Of a DNA stretch of 64,000 nt, positions 49,678-58,321 are shown piece after piece. The stretch's first letter is position 1; every line of letters starts with the position of its first letter. The notes under the pieces were generated by a model that did not search any database, was not told the origin of the DNA, and saw nothing but the letters and a program-made list of their open reading frames with translations. Source of the DNA: JAMXLG01 sp963818925 (GTDB taxonomy: Bacteria; Vulcanimicrobiota; Vulcanimicrobiia; Vulcanimicrobiales; Vulcanimicrobiaceae); the NCBI GenBank assembly GCA_963818925.1, contig CAWFTN010000001.1:1178001-1242000 (forward strand), read 5' to 3'. The translations under genes were made by a program, and so were the position numbers.

Positions 49678-49753
49678 GACCGCGGCAAAGCAACTTCGTA
49701 GCGGGTGCCGTAGTTCAAAGAGCAGCAACGGAAAATAGGTTAGGGAGAATTAA

Positions 49754-50362
49754 GTGGGTCATTTAGTACCGATGGTCGTCGAGCAGAGCGCGCGTGGTGA
49801 ACGCGCGTATGACATCTACTCGCGGCTACTCAAAGACCGGATCGTCTTCGTCGGCGGTCCGATCGACGATCACCTGGCGAACCTCGTGATCGCGCAGTTG
49901 CTGTTTCTTGAAAAAGAAGATCCGGACAAAGACATCGATATGTACGTGAACTCGCCGGGGGGCAGCGTCACGGCCGGTCTCGCGATCTACGACGCGATGC
50001 GGTTCATTAAACCGGACGTCGCGACGATCTGTATGGGTATGGCCGCGTCGATGGGCTCAGTGCTGTTAACCGGTGGTGCGGCCGGGAAGCGTTACTCCCT
50101 GCCCCATTCGAAGATTCTGATCCACCAGCCGTGGGTCTCGCAGATCGGCGGCCAGGCCACGGACGTAGAGATTGCCGCGCGCGACCTCATTGCAACGCGT
50201 CAGACCATTGCCCGCATTTACGAAAAGACGACGCAAAAGCCGCTCGAGCAGATCCTGAAGGACATCGACCGGGATTACTACATGACTTCCGATGAAGCCA
50301 AGGACTACGGGATTATCGATCACGTTATCGAAGACCGTGGAGCCTTGTCGACGCCGGCTTAG
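49754..50362 (+). CDS. clpP: ATP-dependent Clp protease proteolytic subunit
   Basis: The 202-residue serine peptidase forms the proteolytic tetradecamer that works with ClpX. The catalytic triad is visible: Ser99 in GMAASMGS, His124 in ILIHQPW and Asp174 in DIDRDYYMT. The N-terminal gating region MVVEQSARGERAYDIYSRLL is typical. The GTG start at 49754 has GGGAG 6 bases upstream. Followed by clpX after 22 bases. Confidence 0.97.
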   Translation: MGHLVPMVVEQSARGERAYDIYSRLLKDRIVFVGGPIDDHLANLVIAQLLFLEKEDPDKDIDMYVNSPGGSVTAGLAIYDAMRFIKPDVATICMGMAASMGSVLLTGGAAGKRYSLPHSKILIHQPWVSQIGGQATDVEIAARDLIATRQTIARIYEKTTQKPLEQILKDIDRDYYMTSDEAKDYGIIDHVIEDRGALSTPA

Positions 50363-50384
50363 CCGAGGAGGACGCCCGTAACTC

Positions 50385-51641
50385 ATGTTCCGTTTCGGAG
50401 ACGAGAAGGGTCAACTCAAGTGCAGTTTCTGTGGGAAGTCGCAGGAACAAGTGCGCAAGTTGATCGCAGGTCCGGGCGTTTACATTTGCGACGAATGTAT
50501 CGAGCTCTGCAACGAGATCATCGAAGAAGAGCTCTATAAGAACGTCGACGAGAATCTGCGGCTGCGCAACATTCCGAAGCCCAAAGAGATCAATCACATT
50601 CTCAATCAGTATGTGATCGGCCAGGAGCGCGCAAAGAAATCGCTCGCAGTTGCGGTGTACAACCACTATAAGCGCATCAACGCCGGCGGCACGGCCGACG
50701 ACGTCGAGTTGCAGAAGTCGAACATCTTGCTCGTCGGTCCGACCGGCTCGGGCAAGACCTATCTCGCGCAAACGCTCGCGAAGATTCTCGACGTTCCGCT
50801 CGCCATGGCGGACGCGACGTCGCTCACCGAAGCGGGCTACGTCGGCGAAGACGTCGAGAACATTCTGCTCAAGCTGATTCAGGCGGCAGATTACGACGTC
50901 AAGCGCGCGGAGAAGGGCATCGTCTACATCGACGAGATCGACAAGATCGCGCGTAAGAGCGAGAATCCGTCGATCACGCGCGATGTCTCGGGCGAAGGCG
51001 TGCAACAAGCGCTACTCAAGATTCTCGAAGGGACGACGGCAAACGTTCCTCCGCAGGGCGGACGCAAGCATCCGCATCAGGAGTTCATCCAGATCGACAC
51101 GACCAACGTGTTGTTCATCTGCGGCGGCGCGTTCGATGGGCTGGAGCGGATCATTGAATCTCGTGTTTCCGCGAACAACATGGGCTTCCGGGCGACACCG
51201 GAAGGAAAGAAAGACACGCGGACCGGCAAACTGCTGCAATCGCTGATGCCCGAGGATCTGCTGAAGTTCGGTTTGATTCCCGAATTCATCGGGCGTCTCC
51301 CGATCGTCGTGACGCTCGACGCGCTCGACGAACTTGCGCTCCGGCGTATCCTCACCGAACCGCGCAACGCGCTCGTCCGTCAGTTCCAGAAAATTATGAA
51401 CATGGACGGCGTCGATCTGCAGTTCACGAAAGACGCGCTCGTTGCGATTGCAACGAAAGCACAAACCCGTAAGACCGGCGCGCGCGGATTGCGTTCGATT
51501 CTCGAAGAGACGATGCTCGACGTGATGTACGATCTTCCGTCGTTGCAAGGCGTGAAGAAGTGCATCATCAACAAAGACGTCATCGAGAAGAAAGATCCCC
51601 CGACGCTGATCTACCAAGAGCAGAAGAAAGAACCCGCCTAA
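50385..51641 (+). CDS. clpX: ATP-dependent Clp protease ATP-binding subunit ClpX
   Basis: The 418-residue AAA+ unfoldase has an N-terminal zinc-binding domain (CSFCGKSQEQV ... YICDECIELC), Walker A GPTGSGKTYLAQ (about 114-125), Walker B IVYIDEIDKI, the IGF-type ClpP-binding region and the sensor-2 segment RKTGARGLRSILEE. The length is normal. A terminator follows at 51695. Confidence 0.97.
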   Translation: MFRFGDEKGQLKCSFCGKSQEQVRKLIAGPGVYICDECIELCNEIIEEELYKNVDENLRLRNIPKPKEINHILNQYVIGQERAKKSLAVAVYNHYKRINAGGTADDVELQKSNILLVGPTGSGKTYLAQTLAKILDVPLAMADATSLTEAGYVGEDVENILLKLIQAADYDVKRAEKGIVYIDEIDKIARKSENPSITRDVSGEGVQQALLKILEGTTANVPPQGGRKHPHQEFIQIDTTNVLFICGGAFDGLERIIESRVSANNMGFRATPEGKKDTRTGKLLQSLMPEDLLKFGLIPEFIGRLPIVVTLDALDELALRRILTEPRNALVRQFQKIMNMDGVDLQFTKDALVAIATKAQTRKTGARGLRSILEETMLDVMYDLPSLQGVKKCIINKDVIEKKDPPTLIYQEQKKEPA

Positions 51642-51694
51642 CGCAGCGTTGACCGGTTGAACGTGCCAGGATAAATCACGCAGTAAATCCGGGG

Positions 51695-51730
51695 AAGGAC
51701 CCTGGCGCTCTCGCGAGCGTCCTTTCATTT
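51695..51730 (+). terminator. Terminator of the tig-clpP-clpX operon
   Basis: AAGGA (51695-51699) with TCCTT (51720-51724) and an inner CGCTC/GAGCG stem with TCGC loop (51706-51719) form a bulged hairpin followed by TCATTT. It lies 54 bases after clpX. Confidence 0.65.
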
Positions 51731-51817
51731 ACCGGCCGGTGGGAAGAAAACCCCCAAAAATCTGGACCAATTGCGCGAAAGGCATGGGCACCAGACGATT
51801 AGTAACGAGCCGATAAC

Positions 51818-52360
51818 GTGAAATCTTACCTGGGTAATCGGTCGGACAGCGAATGCGAGCCGACAGCATTAATCCCGGCGTGGTGGAGTGCGTTTATGTT
51901 CCACGTGCTCAATCCGCGCCAGGTCTGCATGTACCTCTATCTTGCGATGTTGAGCGACAAAGGCGAGTGCAGTCCTACGATCGAGCAGATACGCGAAGAT
52001 CTCGGACTCTACTCTCCGTCGATGGTGTTCGAAGCGCTTGCGGTACTCGAAGATTTGGCCTTCATCTCGCGAGAACGGCAATCATTTCCAGGCGTTCGCG
52101 CTAAGCGCAACGTCTACCGGCGTCCGCCATGCGAAGCGACGATCGTTCGATTGTTGGCTCGTGACCGGATCGACGGCGAGCTGCGGCCGAAGGGCGGGGG
52201 TTCACCCGCGTCGCAAGAGTCGCAAGCGCTCGTCATCGATGGCTTGCGCCTTACACTTGGAAGTGAGTACGAACGCTACGCTCGCGCGACGTCAACTGCG
52301 AAGCGCGACGTACTGGTTGAGATTCTCGAAGGCATTCTTTCGAATCGCGATGCGGAATAG
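51818..52360 (+). CDS. Winged-helix-like hypothetical protein
   Basis: No named family is recognised. The 180-residue protein has a central helix-turn-helix pattern (about 45-85: LSDKGECSPTIEQIREDLGLYSPSMVFEALAVLEDLAFISRER), with a beta-wing-like YRRPPCEATIVRLL after it, resembling GntR/MarR-type winged helices or DnaD-like replication proteins. The N-terminal WWSAFMFHVLNPRQVCMYLYLAML reads like a packed helix pair. A GTG start at 51818 is used. It is followed after 10 bases by a STAS protein and may regulate or be regulated with it. Confidence 0.65.
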   Translation: MKSYLGNRSDSECEPTALIPAWWSAFMFHVLNPRQVCMYLYLAMLSDKGECSPTIEQIREDLGLYSPSMVFEALAVLEDLAFISRERQSFPGVRAKRNVYRRPPCEATIVRLLARDRIDGELRPKGGGSPASQESQALVIDGLRLTLGSEYERYARATSTAKRDVLVEILEGILSNRDAE

Positions 52361-52370
52361 GTCACCGGAT

Positions 52371-52703
52371 ATGTCGGAACAACTTGCGCGGATCGACGTT
52401 CAACAACACCAGGGAACGCCGGTGGTTTCCATCGCCGGCGACATCGATCTCTCGAATGCAAGTCAACTGCGCGACGCGCTCGAGCGCTTAAATCCGGCAC
52501 AAGCCGTCGCAATCGACATGACACACTTAGCCTTCATCGATTCGACGGGGCTCAACACTATCGCGCAATACGGACGCCGTGTCCTCGATAGCGGCAAGGA
52601 CGTCTACTTGATCGTTACGCGGCCGCCGCTCCGGAAAATCTTTGAAATTACGAGTCTCGATCAGCACTTTACCGTGCTGAAGTCGCTTGACGATCTTCCG
52701 TAG
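52371..52703 (+). CDS. STAS-domain anti-sigma-factor antagonist
   Basis: The 110-residue protein is a single STAS domain (SpoIIAA/RsbV type): GTPVVSIAGDIDLSNASQLRDAL, then the phosphorylatable serine motif FIDSTGLNTI (about 53-62). Such proteins are phosphorylated by a partner kinase and release sigma factors when unphosphorylated. No kinase or sigma gene adjoins. The ATG at 52371 is used; an earlier ATG at 52350 would overlap the upstream gene. It overlaps the convergent acetyltransferase by 35 bases. Confidence 0.88.
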   Translation: MSEQLARIDVQQHQGTPVVSIAGDIDLSNASQLRDALERLNPAQAVAIDMTHLAFIDSTGLNTIAQYGRRVLDSGKDVYLIVTRPPLRKIFEITSLDQHFTVLKSLDDLP

Positions 52704-53280
52704 ACCGGTATAGCGGCCGCGCCGGTACGCCGCCCACCAGTGCTCCCGGTTCGACGTCGTTGACGACGACCGCACCTGCTGCGATGACGGCGTGGTGCCC
52801 AATCCGCACGCCGGGCACGATGATCGCGCCCGAGTATATGAGGACATGATCTTCGATCGTCACCGGTGCCACGTCGACCGGTAGCGGCAGCGTCTCCGTT
52901 TGAGAAAGCGGAATCGGACGCCCCTGTTGCGTCGTGATGTGGACGTGCGCTCCCATATGGACGTTGTTTCCAATCATCAACCCGCCGCCGCCCCATAAGA
53001 CGGTATATGGCCCGATTTCAACGTTGTCGCCGATATGAATGAAGCCGCGGCTGTTGTTAACCGTGCTCGGATTAAGGTAGGCGCCATGATCCAAGAACGT
53101 GCCGCGTCCCATCCGCACCCGTTCCATCCCGCGGACCGTGACTTTCGCTCCGAAAATCACTTCCGGGTAGGCGGCGCGCAGCTCGGCCTCGCTCATGGAT
53201 TCGCGCAACAGAGAGTAGACCGCCCGTAGCGAGCGGGCAAGCGTGCGTGGACCCTTCACCTCACTATAATCATCCCGCAC
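52669..53280 (-). CDS. Left-handed beta-helix acyltransferase
   Basis: The 203-residue protein has hexapeptide repeats typical of sugar O- or N-acetyltransferases (FIHIGDNVEIGPYTVLWGGGGLMIGNNVHMGAHVHITTQQG ... VTIEDHVLIYSGAIIVPGVRIGHHAVIAAGAVVVNDV) and the C-terminal GGVPARPLYR. An insertion with TTQQGRPIPLSQTETLP marks the active-site loop. The acceptor is unknown, but its position next to the polysaccharide operon suggests a sugar decoration. It is divergent from that operon (106-base gap). Confidence 0.85.
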   Translation of the reverse strand: MRDDYSEVKGPRTLARSLRAVYSLLRESMSEAELRAAYPEVIFGAKVTVRGMERVRMGRGTFLDHGAYLNPSTVNNSRGFIHIGDNVEIGPYTVLWGGGGLMIGNNVHMGAHVHITTQQGRPIPLSQTETLPLPVDVAPVTIEDHVLIYSGAIIVPGVRIGHHAVIAAGAVVVNDVEPGALVGGVPARPLYRSTEDRQATSAR

Positions 53281-53386
53281 GCGTGGGCGCGGCTACATCG
53301 AGTTGGCCTAGCAACAAGGGCCGAGCGTCCCAAGCCCCATTGGGGGACCTGAATCTTTAGATTAGCAAGCATCAACGATACGATGC

Positions 53387-55417
53387 GTGCATGAAGGTGC
53401 ATCGCCCGTCGTTTCGACCTGCTCCCCGGCCGCGTCCGGAACGAACGCGCTGAAGAGACTAGAAACCGTGCGCATCTCCGTCAATGGGCACCGCGGGATT
53501 CGCCCGCTGCTGCGAGCAGGTCTCTTCCTTGCAGATTGCATCACCGTCGCCGTTGCCCTTGCTATTGCTCCGATCGTCGGTGACATCCACACCGCGTCGC
53601 ACCTGCAGCTCGGAATCGTCGGTGCGATGCTGTTGCTTTTCGGTGCTTACGTCCAATTCCGGTACGAAAGCGCTCGTACGTTCGACTTCCATGACGTCGT
53701 CCGGCTGCTCGTAGGAGCGATCGCCGGCGCGTTACTGGCGCTCGCGTTCGAGCAACTTCCCACGCCGCTTTCCGCCGCATCGGGGCGCCTGGTGGTTATC
53801 GCCGCTATGCTGGCTTTCGTGCTGCGAATGTTCGTGCGCATCGCCCTCGTGATGGGACGCACATGGTGGTATTTGCGCCGGCCCGAGGCGAAGCGCGTAT
53901 TGATCGTCGGTCACGGCATCGCCGGACATCAAACGGCAAAAGCCATTCTGGAAGATCGAACGATGCCGATGACGGTCGTCGGCTGTCTTGAGGACGGCGT
54001 TTCCGATAAACGGATCGACGGCGTCCGCATCCTCGGAAAGATCCCCGATCTGCCGGAGGTCGTGCGCAAGCATTCTATTGATACGGTGCTGGTCGCAATC
54101 ACCGGTTCGCCGCTCAACATCATTAATCACGTTCGCGAACTCGCGGCGCAGATGCCGGAGGAGAGCCGCCCGGGCGTCACCGTCGTGCCCGACGCAGCCG
54201 AGTTGTTGACCGAACGCGTGACGGTCTCGCGTATCCGCGACATTCGCTTGGAAGACGTCCTGAGACGCGATCCGGTCGTCATCGACACGGCCGGGATCCG
54301 GCCGCACCTCGAAGGTCAGGTCGTGCTCGTGACGGGCGCGGGTGGTTCGATCGGGAGTGAAATCTGCCGACAAATCGCCGGCTTCGAGCCGCAACAAATG
54401 CTGCTGCTCGGTCACGGCGAGAACAGCCTGTTCCTCATCGAGCGAGAGCTGCGCGAGCGGTACAACTTCGATCGCACGAAAATGATTCTCGCCGACGTCG
54501 CCGATCCGAGCGCCGTCCGGAACGTCTTTACCACGTATCGCCCGCGCGTCGTGCTGCACGCCGCAGCGCACAAGCACGTACCGATCGTCGAAGGCAACAT
54601 CTGCGAAGCGGTGCGCAACAACGTGATCGGCACGAAAGTGGTCGCCCTTGCGGCAGCTGCGGCGGGATGCGCAAAATTCGTGTTGCTCTCGACCGACAAA
54701 GCCGTTAATCCGACGAGCGTGATGGGCGCAACGAAACGAATGGCGGAGCTCGTCTGTCAGTCGTTCGCGGGCGGCTCGGCAACCGAGTTCGTCTCGGTGC
54801 GATTCGGAAATGTACTTGGAAGCCGCGGAAGCGTCGTTCCGATCTTCAAACAACAAGTGCAAAAGGGCGGCCCCGTCACGATCACGCATCGCGACATGGT
54901 TCGCTACTTCATGACGATTCCGGAAGCAGTTTCACTCGTGTTGCAAGCGATGTCCATGGGCATCGACGGCGAGGTCTTCGTACTCGACATGGGTGCTCCG
55001 GTAAAAATCCTTGACCTCGCGGAGCAAGTCATTCGCCTTTCGGGACTCGAGCCATATAGAGACATCGAGATCCTCGAGAAGGGTATTCGTCCGGGCGAGA
55101 AGCTCTTCGAAGAGATTCTGACCGACGGCGAAGGGTTCACGCGCACCAGCCACGAGCGCCTCTTCATTGCGAAGCAGCAACGGCTGGATTATGCCCGACT
55201 AAACGACGGCATCGACCGTTTGCGCGCCGTCGTCCGGCGCAGCGATGCGCAAGGCGCCGTACGCATCCTCAAAGAGTTCGTCCCTGAATTTACTCCCGGC
55301 TTGCATCTTAACGGTGCTCCGCCACAGCCCGAGACGCAGACACAAGAAACCGTCAGCGTCGAGCGCTCTACCATTACTGACTTCATACTGACACCTGCAG
55401 AGGCTACTAGATCGTGA
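53387..55417 (+). CDS. Membrane-bound UDP-sugar 4,6-dehydratase (CapD/WbpM/FlaA1 type)
   Basis: The 676-residue protein has four N-terminal membrane helices (about 40-155), a first Rossmann fold (VLIVGHGIAGHQTAKAIL, about 172-189) and a second, catalytic short-chain dehydrogenase domain: VLVTGAGGSIGSEICRQI (about 313-330), HAAAHKHVPIVEG and STDKAVNPTSVMGATKRMAE. The usual catalytic Tyr of YxxxK is replaced by Met in MGATKR, as in the known WbpM class. It converts UDP-GlcNAc to the 4-keto-6-deoxy sugar used for QuiNAc/FucNAc-type residues. GTG 53468 is an alternative start. It heads the operon and overlaps the next gene (GTGA). Confidence 0.9.
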   Translation: MHEGASPVVSTCSPAASGTNALKRLETVRISVNGHRGIRPLLRAGLFLADCITVAVALAIAPIVGDIHTASHLQLGIVGAMLLLFGAYVQFRYESARTFDFHDVVRLLVGAIAGALLALAFEQLPTPLSAASGRLVVIAAMLAFVLRMFVRIALVMGRTWWYLRRPEAKRVLIVGHGIAGHQTAKAILEDRTMPMTVVGCLEDGVSDKRIDGVRILGKIPDLPEVVRKHSIDTVLVAITGSPLNIINHVRELAAQMPEESRPGVTVVPDAAELLTERVTVSRIRDIRLEDVLRRDPVVIDTAGIRPHLEGQVVLVTGAGGSIGSEICRQIAGFEPQQMLLLGHGENSLFLIERELRERYNFDRTKMILADVADPSAVRNVFTTYRPRVVLHAAAHKHVPIVEGNICEAVRNNVIGTKVVALAAAAAGCAKFVLLSTDKAVNPTSVMGATKRMAELVCQSFAGGSATEFVSVRFGNVLGSRGSVVPIFKQQVQKGGPVTITHRDMVRYFMTIPEAVSLVLQAMSMGIDGEVFVLDMGAPVKILDLAEQVIRLSGLEPYRDIEILEKGIRPGEKLFEEILTDGEGFTRTSHERLFIAKQQRLDYARLNDGIDRLRAVVRRSDAQGAVRILKEFVPEFTPGLHLNGAPPQPETQTQETVSVERSTITDFILTPAEATRS

Positions 55418-56751
55418 AACTCCTCGAAGCGTCATCGATACGCGCGTCCGCACTAAAGAAGAAGATCGTCGATCGCACAGCGGTCGTCGGCGTCGTCGGC
55501 ATCGGCTACGTCGGGCTTCCACTTGCGGTCGAAAAAGCAAAAGTCGGCTTCGACGTGCACGGATACGACCGTAATCCGATTCGCGTCGATCAGCTCAAAC
55601 AAGGCTTGAACTACATTCGCGACGTCGACGATCGCGAACTCGCCGAGATGGTCGAGAGCGGCAAATTGAGCGCTTCGACGGACTTCAGCTCGCTCGGACG
55701 TTGCGACTGCATCGTCATCTGCGTGCCGACGCCGCTCACGGCAAACAAAGAGCCGGATATCTCGTATATTAAAAACGTTGCGAACGAAATTGCCAAATAT
55801 CTGCGTCCGGGACAACTGATCAGTCTCGAGAGCACGACGTATCCGGGAACAACGGAAGAAGTGCTGCTGAAGATTCTTTCGCAATCGGGATTGAAAGTCG
55901 GCGAGGATTTCTTCCTCTCGTTTTCGCCCGAACGCGTCGATCCCGGCAACGCGCGCTACACGACGAAGAACACAAATAAGGTCGTAGGCGGCGTCACGTC
56001 CGCGTGTCTCGACGTGGCCACGACGTTCTACCAACAGACGATACTCAACGTCGTGCCGGTTTCCTCGCCGAGAGTCGCCGAGATGACGAAAGTGTTCGAG
56101 AACACGTTCCGCGCGGTCAACATCGCGCTCGTCAACGAGATGACATTGCTCTGCGATCGTCTCGGCATCAGCGTTTGGGACGTGCTCGATGCAGCAGCGA
56201 CCAAACCGTTCGGCATCATGCGTTTCGATCCGGGTCCCGGCGTCGGCGGACACTGCATCCCGCTCGACCCGTTCTATCTCGCGTGGAAAGCGCGTGAGTA
56301 CGACATGAACGTTCGATTCATCGAACTCGCGGGCGAGATCAACTGGACGATGCCGTACTTCGTGCGCGAGAAAGTCATTCGCGCGCTCAATGCGCAAAGC
56401 AAGGCGATGAAGAATGCCGAGATCTTCGTGCTCGGGGTCGCGTACAAAAAAGACATCGAGGACTGGCGCGAATCGCCGGCGCTCAAAGTCATGGACATCC
56501 TGCGCAAGGACGGCGCGCGCATCGACTATTACGATCCGCACGTCCCGAGCTTCACCGACGAACACGGCGAAATGTGGCACTCGATCCCGCTCTCGAAGGA
56601 AATGCTCGAACGCGCCGATGCCGTCATTATTCTGACCGATCACTCCTCTCTCGACTACGCGCGCATCGTCGACAGCGCCAAGCTGGTCATCGATACGCGT
56701 AACGCAACCAAAGACGTGCGCGAAGGGCGCACCAACGTGGTGATGCTGTGA
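55414..56751 (+). CDS. wbpA: UDP-N-acetyl-D-glucosamine 6-dehydrogenase (WbpA type)
   Basis: The 445-residue nucleotide-sugar dehydrogenase oxidises the C6 alcohol to a carboxylate with two NAD. It has the NAD loop GIGYVGLPLA (about 29-38), VPTPLT, the catalytic region ESTTYPGTTEE and KVFENTFRAVNIAL, and Cys281 in PGVGGHCIPLDP, with YDPHVPSF near the end. The gene set downstream (oxidoreductase, acetyltransferase, aminotransferase, 2-epimerase) indicates the WbpA/UDP-GlcNAc role over UDP-glucose. GTG start in the overlap with the upstream gene. Confidence 0.9.
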   Translation: MKLLEASSIRASALKKKIVDRTAVVGVVGIGYVGLPLAVEKAKVGFDVHGYDRNPIRVDQLKQGLNYIRDVDDRELAEMVESGKLSASTDFSSLGRCDCIVICVPTPLTANKEPDISYIKNVANEIAKYLRPGQLISLESTTYPGTTEEVLLKILSQSGLKVGEDFFLSFSPERVDPGNARYTTKNTNKVVGGVTSACLDVATTFYQQTILNVVPVSSPRVAEMTKVFENTFRAVNIALVNEMTLLCDRLGISVWDVLDAAATKPFGIMRFDPGPGVGGHCIPLDPFYLAWKAREYDMNVRFIELAGEINWTMPYFVREKVIRALNAQSKAMKNAEIFVLGVAYKKDIEDWRESPALKVMDILRKDGARIDYYDPHVPSFTDEHGEMWHSIPLSKEMLERADAVIILTDHSSLDYARIVDSAKLVIDTRNATKDVREGRTNVVML

Positions 56752-57731
56752 AAGTTGGTGTCATCGGCGCCGGTTATTGGGGCGCCAACCTGGTCCGCGT
56801 CTGCGCCGAACTCGGTATCTTGGAGAGCGTTTGCGACGCCAATGAAGCGGCGATCGCAAAAGTGGCCGAGCAGTACCCGGAAGTCGGTCTGGAATTCGAT
56901 CTACCGTCGCTGCTCGAACGCGACATCGATGCGGTCGTGATCGCTGCGCCTGCGCCGCTCCACGCGGAACTCGCGCTCGAAGCGATCGCCTCCGGGAAGC
57001 ACGTGTTCGTCGAGAAGCCGCTCGCCATGAGTGCCGACGATGCGGCAACCGTCGTGCGCGCCGCGCGCGCCGGCGGCCGGACGCTCTTCGTCGGGCACCT
57101 GCTGCTCTATCATCCCGCCGTGCGCCGCATGCTCGGGCTCATTGCGGAAGGCGCAATCGGAAACGTGCGCCACGTGCGTTCGCGCCGGCTCTCCTGGGGC
57201 CGTCTGCGCGCGCAAGAAAACGTGTGGTGGAGTTTCGCTCCGCACGATATCGCGGTGACGCTGGAGATCTTCGGCGGCGCGCCGGAAAGCGTCAGAGGAA
57301 CGATGTCGGCATTCGTGCGCCCGCAGATCGCAGACTTCGCCCACGCGGATTTGATTTTCACCGGCGGACGTTCCGCTCACATTGAGGTGAGCTGGCTCGA
57401 CCCGGACAAGGCGTCGCGGTTCGACGTGTTCGGATCGAAGGGCGTGCTACGCCTGACCGATTCGCGCGACGGCGCTCAGCTCACGCTCACCCCTTGCGGT
57501 GACCGCCACGGCGAGCGCGATCACATCGAGCTCTGGCGCGAAGAAACGCGCGATATTCCGTTCGCCGCATCCGAGCCCCTGTCCGCGGAGATGCAGGCGT
57601 TTATCGATGCCGTTACTGCGGGAACGCGTCCTATGACCGACGGCGAGGAAGGCTTGCGCGTCGTTCAAGTGCTCTCGATGCTCGCCGCAAACAACGAATT
57701 CGTTCACCCGTCATTGGAGGCCGTTAGTTGA
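56748..57731 (+). CDS. wbpB: UDP-GlcNAcA 3-dehydrogenase (Gfo/Idh/MocA family, WbpB type)
   Basis: The 327-residue protein has the NAD loop GVIGAGYWGANLVR at the N-terminus, the catalytic VEKPLA lysine (about 92-97) and SFAPHDIAVTLEIFGG with the catalytic His. This is the WbpB/WlbA branch that oxidises C3 of UDP-N-acetyl-glucosaminuronate before transamination. GTG start within the wbpA stop (GTGA, 56748-56751); overlaps the next gene similarly. Confidence 0.85.
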   Translation: MKVGVIGAGYWGANLVRVCAELGILESVCDANEAAIAKVAEQYPEVGLEFDLPSLLERDIDAVVIAAPAPLHAELALEAIASGKHVFVEKPLAMSADDAATVVRAARAGGRTLFVGHLLLYHPAVRRMLGLIAEGAIGNVRHVRSRRLSWGRLRAQENVWWSFAPHDIAVTLEIFGGAPESVRGTMSAFVRPQIADFAHADLIFTGGRSAHIEVSWLDPDKASRFDVFGSKGVLRLTDSRDGAQLTLTPCGDRHGERDHIELWREETRDIPFAASEPLSAEMQAFIDAVTAGTRPMTDGEEGLRVVQVLSMLAANNEFVHPSLEAVS

Positions 57732-58321
57732 CCGTCATAGATCGCACCAAGCCGTATTTCGTGCACGAATCGTCGTACGTCGACGAACCGTCGCAGATCG
57801 GCGAGGGTACAAAAATCTGGCATTTTAGCCATGTCATGGCCAATTCGCGCATCGGCGAAAAATGCTCGATCGGACAGAACGTCGTCATCTCGCCGAACGT
57901 TACGATCGGAAACAACGTGAAGATCCAAAACAACGTCTCGGTGTACGAAGGCGTCGTCCTGGAAGATGACGTGTTCTGCGGCCCGAGCATGGTCTTCACG
58001 AACGTCACCACGCCGCGTTCCGGAACGCCGCGCAACACGGCGGCCGATTATGCGCCAACGGTCGTCAAACGCGGTGCGTCGATTGGCGCGAACGCCACGA
58101 TCGTTTGCGGAAACACGCTCGGCGAATTCGCCTTTGTTGGTGCGGGGTCGGTCGTGACGAAAGACGTGCCGGCGTATGCGATGGTTTATGGAAACCCGGC
58201 TCGCGTCCGTGGCTATGCCTGCGAATGCGGAATCAAACTCACCTTTGCCGCCGATCGTGCCGCCTGCGAATGCGGACGTGCGTACGAGAAGTCGGACGAA
58301 ACCGTACGGAGAAGCAAATGA
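57728..58321 (+). CDS. wbpD: UDP-sugar N-acetyltransferase (WbpD/WlbB type)
   Basis: The 197-residue hexapeptide-repeat acetyltransferase acetylates the 3-amino group of the UDP-amino-uronate. Repeats include EGTKIWHFSHVMANSRIGEKCSIGQNV and NNVKIQNNVSVYEGVVLEDDVFCGPSMVFTNV, with SIGANATIVCGNTLGEFAFVGAGSVV at the top. The C-terminus has paired cysteines (YACECG, AACECG) that could bind a metal, more than the single Cys common in the family. A TTG start (57728) overlaps the wbpB stop and has GGAGG 7 bases upstream. The ATG of the next gene overlaps its stop. Confidence 0.87.
   Translation: MTVIDRTKPYFVHESSYVDEPSQIGEGTKIWHFSHVMANSRIGEKCSIGQNVVISPNVTIGNNVKIQNNVSVYEGVVLEDDVFCGPSMVFTNVTTPRSGTPRNTAADYAPTVVKRGASIGANATIVCGNTLGEFAFVGAGSVVTKDVPAYAMVYGNPARVRGYACECGIKLTFAADRAACECGRAYEKSDETVRRSK

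Noticed and set aside
53732..54889. 385-codon frame antisense to the 4,6-dehydratase gene
   Set aside because: Same reasoning: it lies within a conserved gene and has shadow-like His/Asp/Arg-rich composition.
55453..56643. 396-codon frame antisense to wbpA
   Set aside because: Antisense shadow of a clearly conserved gene with all catalytic motifs; no ribosome site or family match.
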